NCBI GenBank assembly: GCA_003663225.1
Contig: QMZP01000019.1
Location: 1-9,698, forward strand
Length of the DNA: 9,698 nucleotides
Direction of reading: 5' to 3'
Origin: Candidatus Aenigmatarchaeota archaeon
Lineage (GTDB): Archaea; Aenigmatarchaeota; Aenigmatarchaeia; QMZP01
Both the position numbers and the translations under genes were made by a program. Of this stretch, positions 6,207-9,698 are shown piece after piece. How positions within the stretch are numbered: the stretch's first letter is position 1; each line of letters starts with the position of its first letter. The notes beneath the pieces are model-generated. The model did no database searches. It was not told the DNA's origin and was given only the letters and a program-made list of their open reading frames with translations.

Positions 6207-7361
6207 ATGAAGATAATGCACGTTTCGCCTATAGAGGAGCATTCGTGTTTTTCTTACCTGATAAGGAGACAGGAGAAGAAGCATGAGGTCATATTCGTCA
6301 GGCTTAGTATGACTGACGAGCACACTGAGCATGAGATAGAGGAGAGCATGGGGAATAGACATATCACCATATTTGGGGTTAAGAGGAACCATGACCAATC
6401 GTATGATGATAAACTAAGGCAAACATTCGATACCCTGCTAAAGAGGCACATGCCAGATATGATACACATACACGCTTTCTCCGGGGTTAGCCTGCTTCCC
6501 ATCATAAATGTGGCTTGCAGCCTTAGCATAAAGAGAGTGGTCACGCTGCATGACCATTCTCTGGTATGCACGAGGGGAATAATGTATGACGGAAAGAAGA
6601 CATGCATCGTAGGCTCTCTTAAGGACTGTAGGTGCCACGAGTGCGTCCGTTTCTCGAAATCATGCGGCAAGACGCTTGATGAATACAACACCGACAGGGA
6701 GGACACAGCAAAAGCCATCCTGTCCCGGTGTGATGCGGTGATATGTCCATCTATGCAGCAAAAGAATGAGCTAGAAAGGCTTCTAGGAAGGGGAAAGAAC
6801 CTGAAATGCATACATTACGGCGTGAACGTCGAGAAGGGCAGGGTAATGCACAATCATGGAAGGACACGGTTCGGGTTCCTCGGGTTGCTGTCTGACAGCA
6901 AGGGTATAGACACCATAATGGACGCCAGAAGGGGCCTGAACGGGGATTCTGACCTTGTGGTTGGCACAAGCGACATAAACAATCCCAAACTAGAACAGCT
7001 TGAAAGCCAAGGTGTAAAAGTCATAAAGAGTATAGGATACGATGATTTGTACAGCAGGTTCTTCAGCAAAATAGATTACCTCATAATACCTTCCAAATGG
7101 AATGAAACAGGTCCTATGGTATTGCTCGAGGCGTTATGTATCGGAATACCTGTTCTGATATCTGATATGGATAGCATGAAAGAAAAAGTGGTTGAAGGGA
7201 AGAACGCCATGGTATTCAGGGACGTAGAAGAACTCAGGTCAATCATGGAAGGCATAATAGACGGGAAGATAAGGCTGGATGGTAACCATAAAAAACCAAA
7301 GGGGCGCGAGGAATATTTCAAGGAAGTAGAAAACCTGTACGAAAGCTGTTTCGGGAAGATA
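6207..7361 (+). other. Fusion module 1: GT4-family glycosyltransferase
   Basis: Residues 1-385 have the two-Rossmann (GT-B) layout of family GT4 retaining glycosyltransferases, which use nucleotide sugars. Visible marks are the N-terminal MKIMHVSP strand, IHIHAFSG, TLHDHSLVC (H115-D116-H117), a cysteine group C133, C141, C143, C146, C153 that may bind a metal, VICPS, HYGVN, FGFLGLLSDSKGID, and the catalytic E300-x7-E308 in NETGPMVLLEA followed by GIPVLISD. The N-terminal glycine-rich loop is poor: the usual GG after the first strand is missing and the segment reads EEHSCFSYL. The acceptor side may therefore differ from ordinary GT4 enzymes. The module is otherwise full length. Confidence 0.87.
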
Positions 7362-9698
7362 AAGAGGATGCTATTCCTCAAACTGGGTTATATATGCAAC
7401 AACAACTGCCTTTTCTGCGTAACTGGCAACAACCGTCCCAAGGACTTCATAGATTTCGGCATCCTGAGGAAGAAGCTAATAAGGGATGTAGAAGACTATG
7501 ATGAGGTCATACTATCAGGCGGGGAACCAACAATAAAGAAGGATTTCTTCGATATAATGGAAATCGCTTTCAGGATGGGGTATAAGATAAAGGTGCAGAC
7601 GAATGCTAGGATGATGTCTTATCCCGGATTCTCTAAGAGGCTTGCGAAATACAATGCATCATTCTCTGTTTTCCTATGCGGTCACGATGATAAGATGCAT
7701 GACAATATCACTGGAGTAAAGGGCAGCTTCAGGCAGACGCTGAAGGGTATAGAGAACTTGAAGCACGTGGCTGAGAGCATGGAGGGGAAGATAATGATAA
7801 CAAAGAAGAACTACAGATACCTTCCCAAGATATGCAGGCTGTATGCGAACATGGGCATCGAGGACGTCAGGGTGGTGTTTCTCACACCACTCGGCAGCGC
7901 CAAGAGGAACTTTGATGAAATATTCCCGTTGTATAGCGATATAACACCATTCCTTAAAGAGAGCATGAATTTCCTGGACAAGGAAGGGATTGATTTCAGG
8001 ACAGAAGGCATACCGTACTGCTTCATAGAGGAAAAATATTTCACAAACATAGCAGAATACCTGGAGCAATGCCCGTTCGAAGGTTCATACCCCAGAACAC
8101 CTGACCAGGATTATAACTGCATATTGGAGCGTAAGAGACAGAAGACGAAGTTCGCTATCTGCAAGGAATGCAAGCATTTCGATGTGTGTGAAGGCGTTTA
8201 CACAGAGTACGCCAAGCGTATGGGCAACAAGGGATTCAAGCCATTAAGGGACTTGCCTGAAGAGGTGAAGTTCCAGGTGACCAGGGAATGTAATATGAAT
8301 TGCTCTTTCTGCTTCAATAAGAACACGGAACCAGGGGATGAGATTTCCACAGATGATGCCATGTCTGTTATAGATGACGTTGAAAGGGCAGGTATAAAGG
8401 CCATACGGTTCACCGGAGGTGAGCCCCTTTTAAGGAATGATATAAAGAAACTGTTGAAGCATGCCAAAAGAAAAGGAATTTATGTTATATTGAATACAAA
8501 CGGAAAGCTGCTGGAGGGTGATGGTATCACTGCGCTGGTTGATGTTGATGACGTGTTAATATCATTCCATGACATATCAGAGAGCAAATCAAAGTCCAGG
8601 CTTTTCAAAAGGATAAGGAAAGCATTTCCGGACATTATGCTGAGGTCATGCACAATAGCGACGAAAGATAACATAGGAAGGATAGAGGAGTTCTATAGGT
8701 TCTTCAAGAATAACAGGGTAGATGACTGGTTCATGCTAAGGCCCGTGCCTGTACCGGATAACAAGAACCCCATATCAGTGGAGGATGCCAAGAAGCTTGT
8801 TGACAAGATGACGGCACTTAATGGTAAGTACATGATAGATTCACACATAGCCAACGCATTGCCGTTCTGTTCACATGACCCCGAGAAAGTAAGTGATATA
8901 TGTGTTGGCGGAAGGAACGATGACGGCAGAACCAGGATAATAGTGGAGAGTGACGGGTCCATAAAGCCCAGCTATTTCAGCGGCCTCATACTGGGAAACA
9001 TAGGGGATGACAGCATACTGGATTGCTGGAATTCCAAGGCAATGAAGGATATAAGGGGGCTGAAAAACCTTCCAGATAAATGCCGCAGATGTAATTATGT
9101 TAAGCGCTGCATGGGTGGCTTGAGGTTCGCTGCCGAAGCTGTGAACGGCAGCAAGAATTCAGAGGATCCGCTGATGGGCAAGGAGATAGATGCAACGGTC
9201 GTCATACCAACATATAACAGGAAGGAGAAGTTGAGGCTGGTATTGAAATCATTGGAATGGCAGGATTATCCAAAGGACAAGTTCGAGATAATAGTGGTTG
9301 ATGACGGCTCAACGGACGGGACGAAGGATGTCGTGCATGAAGTAGCAAAGCATCATCCTGTGAGGATAAGGTACATAGCTCAGGAAAAGGATGGCTTCAG
9401 GGTAGGACAGGCCAGGAACCTTGGAGCCCGGGAAGCAGCAAGCAGGAACATAATATTCATCAATGATGATGTGGTGGCTTCGCCCGGCCTTGTTAGGAAT
9501 CATATAATGTCCCTAAAGAACGCGGATGCTGTACTCGGGTACTGTGCTTCATACGGCACAGATAAGGAATATGACCTGAACTATGTCAAGAGGAAGATAT
9601 ACAACAACGAGCCAATGAAGGTGATATCTGAATTCAGGGATGCTATGTTCGCTTCAAAAAACATGAGCGATTCCAAATCCAACAGGAAACTGTGGCAC
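6207..9698 (+). CDS. GT4 - radical SAM - radical SAM - GT2 fusion protein, 3' end cut by the window
   Basis: One open frame of 1,164 codons with no stop up to the window edge. I translated it codon by codon from ATG 6207. Module order: GT4 glycosyltransferase (about residues 1-385), radical SAM domain A (388-680), radical SAM domain B with a degenerate SPASM tail (684-990), then a GT2 glycosyltransferase from about 994, incomplete. The joins are short: domain A starts at a methionine that aligns with the natural start of the protein at 4978, and its F-x-P ending, the natural C-terminus of the free-standing paralogues, is followed within about six residues by domain B. There is no signal peptide or membrane segment, so it is probably cytoplasmic. 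It could couple transfer of one sugar, two radical steps and transfer of a second sugar on one scaffold; that role is inference. The start is set by AGGAGATGA. I know of no characterised protein with this order of modules. Confidence 0.88.
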   Translation, partial: MKIMHVSPIEEHSCFSYLIRRQEKKHEVIFVRLSMTDEHTEHEIEESMGNRHITIFGVKRNHDQSYDDKLRQTFDTLLKRHMPDMIHIHAFSGVSLLPIINVACSLSIKRVVTLHDHSLVCTRGIMYDGKKTCIVGSLKDCRCHECVRFSKSCGKTLDEYNTDREDTAKAILSRCDAVICPSMQQKNELERLLGRGKNLKCIHYGVNVEKGRVMHNHGRTRFGFLGLLSDSKGIDTIMDARRGLNGDSDLVVGTSDINNPKLEQLESQGVKVIKSIGYDDLYSRFFSKIDYLIIPSKWNETGPMVLLEALCIGIPVLISDMDSMKEKVVEGKNAMVFRDVEELRSIMEGIIDGKIRLDGNHKKPKGREEYFKEVENLYESCFGKIKRMLFLKLGYICNNNCLFCVTGNNRPKDFIDFGILRKKLIRDVEDYDEVILSGGEPTIKKDFFDIMEIAFRMGYKIKVQTNARMMSYPGFSKRLAKYNASFSVFLCGHDDKMHDNITGVKGSFRQTLKGIENLKHVAESMEGKIMITKKNYRYLPKICRLYANMGIEDVRVVFLTPLGSAKRNFDEIFPLYSDITPFLKESMNFLDKEGIDFRTEGIPYCFIEEKYFTNIAEYLEQCPFEGSYPRTPDQDYNCILERKRQKTKFAICKECKHFDVCEGVYTEYAKRMGNKGFKPLRDLPEEVKFQVTRECNMNCSFCFNKNTEPGDEISTDDAMSVIDDVERAGIKAIRFTGGEPLLRNDIKKLLKHAKRKGIYVILNTNGKLLEGDGITALVDVDDVLISFHDISESKSKSRLFKRIRKAFPDIMLRSCTIATKDNIGRIEEFYRFFKNNRVDDWFMLRPVPVPDNKNPISVEDAKKLVDKMTALNGKYMIDSHIANALPFCSHDPEKVSDICVGGRNDDGRTRIIVESDGSIKPSYFSGLILGNIGDDSILDCWNSKAMKDIRGLKNLPDKCRRCNYVKRCMGGLRFAAEAVNGSKNSEDPLMGKEIDATVVIPTYNRKEKLRLVLKSLEWQDYPKDKFEIIVVDDGSTDGTKDVVHEVAKHHPVRIRYIAQEKDGFRVGQARNLGAREAASRNIIFINDDVVASPGLVRNHIMSLKNADAVLGYCASYGTDKEYDLNYVKRKIYNNEPMKVISEFRDAMFASKNMSDSKSNRKLWH
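7368..8246 (+). other. Fusion module 2: radical SAM domain A (CNNNC family)
   Basis: Residues 388-680 align along their length with the free-standing proteins at 32, 4079 and 4978. Marks are C397-x3-C401-x2-C404 (CNNNCLFC), SGGEPTIK, QTNARMM, CGHDDKMHDNITGVKGSF and KKNYRYLPKI, then C605 (PYC) and C652-x2-C655-x5-C661 for one auxiliary cluster. TNAR replaces the TNGR of its paralogues, and CGHDD replaces their [HY]G-[PH]-N, so the substrate pocket may differ. All cluster cysteines are kept, so it is probably active. Confidence 0.9.
8256..9176 (+). other. Fusion module 3: radical SAM domain B with degenerate SPASM tail
   Basis: Residues 684-990. The core has C695-x3-C699-x2-C702 (CNMNCSFC), FTGGEPLLRND (GGEP 737-740) and LNTNGKLL, closer to ordinary SPASM enzymes than to the CNNNC paralogues. 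The tail has the SPASM outline: C888 (PFC), C899, DGSIKPS, LGNIGDDSILDCWNSKAM, C959-x2-C962-x5-C968 and GGLRFAAE ending DPLM. Three classic ligand positions are replaced: serine 922 in GSIKPS, leucine 972 after CMGG, and methionine 990 in DPLM. Two full auxiliary clusters are therefore unlikely; one, held by C888, C959, C962 and C968, is plausible. Confidence 0.85.
9186..9698 (+). other. Fusion module 4: GT2-family glycosyltransferase (incomplete)
   Basis: From about residue 994 the chain reads ATVVIPTYNRKEKL, IIVVDDGSTDGT (D1032-D1033), GQARNLGAREAA and FINDDVVASPG (D1087-D1088, the metal-binding DxD position, here NDD). This is the nucleotide-binding half of a GT-A fold, family GT2 inverting glycosyltransferase. 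The window stops at residue 1164, before the catalytic-base region and any further modules, so the full length and activity cannot be judged. Confidence 0.88.

Noticed and set aside
6254..6811. Minus-strand open frame of 185 codons
   Set aside because: It lies wholly inside the plus-strand GT4 module, whose motifs and codon pattern are clear. The minus product is rich in Ser, Phe and Leu with no recognisable domain, as expected of an antisense shadow.
7674..8069. Minus-strand frames in the radical SAM part of the fusion (also 8198-8467, 8480-8674, 8693-8962, 9309-9503)
   Set aside because: All lie opposite strongly coding plus-strand sequence with intact enzyme motifs and show no family features.
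1..9698. CRISPR array, insertion sequence, tRNA or rRNA
   Set aside because: No regularly spaced direct repeats, terminal inverted repeats, transposase motifs or tRNA/rRNA-like sequence were seen. The short repeats present are conserved codons of paralogous radical SAM genes.

Overview
The window reads as archaeal chromosomal DNA. The signs are heavy use of AGG for arginine and ATA for isoleucine, TATA-like boxes (TTTAATAA, ATTTATT, ATTTATA) placed about 20-27 bp before start codons as expected for leaderless transcripts, one strong Shine-Dalgarno site before an operon-internal gene, and tight gene packing. A DPANN lineage such as Micrarchaeota, or a Thermoplasmata-like archaeon, would fit, but I cannot fix the taxon from sequence alone. 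I found no tRNA, rRNA, CRISPR array or insertion sequence.

Layout. (1) 32-1170, plus strand: a free-standing radical SAM enzyme overlapped by 4 bp with a 76-residue protein of unknown role. (2) 1241-2995, plus: a polytopic GT-C type membrane glycosyltransferase with its own promoter. It overlaps tail-to-tail by 12 bp with (3) 2984-4033, minus: a radical SAM/SPASM protein. (4) 4034-4078: a 45-bp divergent promoter region with one near-symmetric TATA element that could serve both directions. (5) 4079-4975 and 4978-5883, plus: two closely related radical SAM paralogues arranged in tandem. (6) 5887-6150, plus: a C-terminal remnant of a NodU/CmcH-type carbamoyltransferase, whose missing last 17 residues lie in the +1 frame directly after a TTTTT run. 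(7) 6207 to the window end, plus: one uninterrupted frame of 1,164 codons with no stop before the edge. I translated it throughout by hand. It encodes, in order, a GT4 glycosyltransferase, a radical SAM domain of the same paralogue family as the free-standing enzymes, a second radical SAM domain with a degenerate SPASM-type tail, and the start of a GT2 glycosyltransferase.

Six radical SAM domains and three glycosyltransferase modules therefore share under 10 kb, and four of the modules are fused in one chain. Four of the six radical SAM domains (32-943, 4079-4975, 4978-5883 and 7368-8246) form one family. They share CNNNCxxC, a GGE[PF] loop, TN[GA]R, a GSF+Q signature, and one late Pro-x-Cys plus CxxCx5C, which predicts one auxiliary iron-sulfur cluster. 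The likeliest reading, which is inference, is a locus for making and radical-modifying a surface glycan or glycoconjugate: cytoplasmic GT4 and GT2 modules assemble sugars, radical SAM modules alter the sugar, lipid or peptide part, and the GT-C enzyme transfers sugar at the membrane. The substrate is unknown. The four-module chain is the most unusual item in the window.
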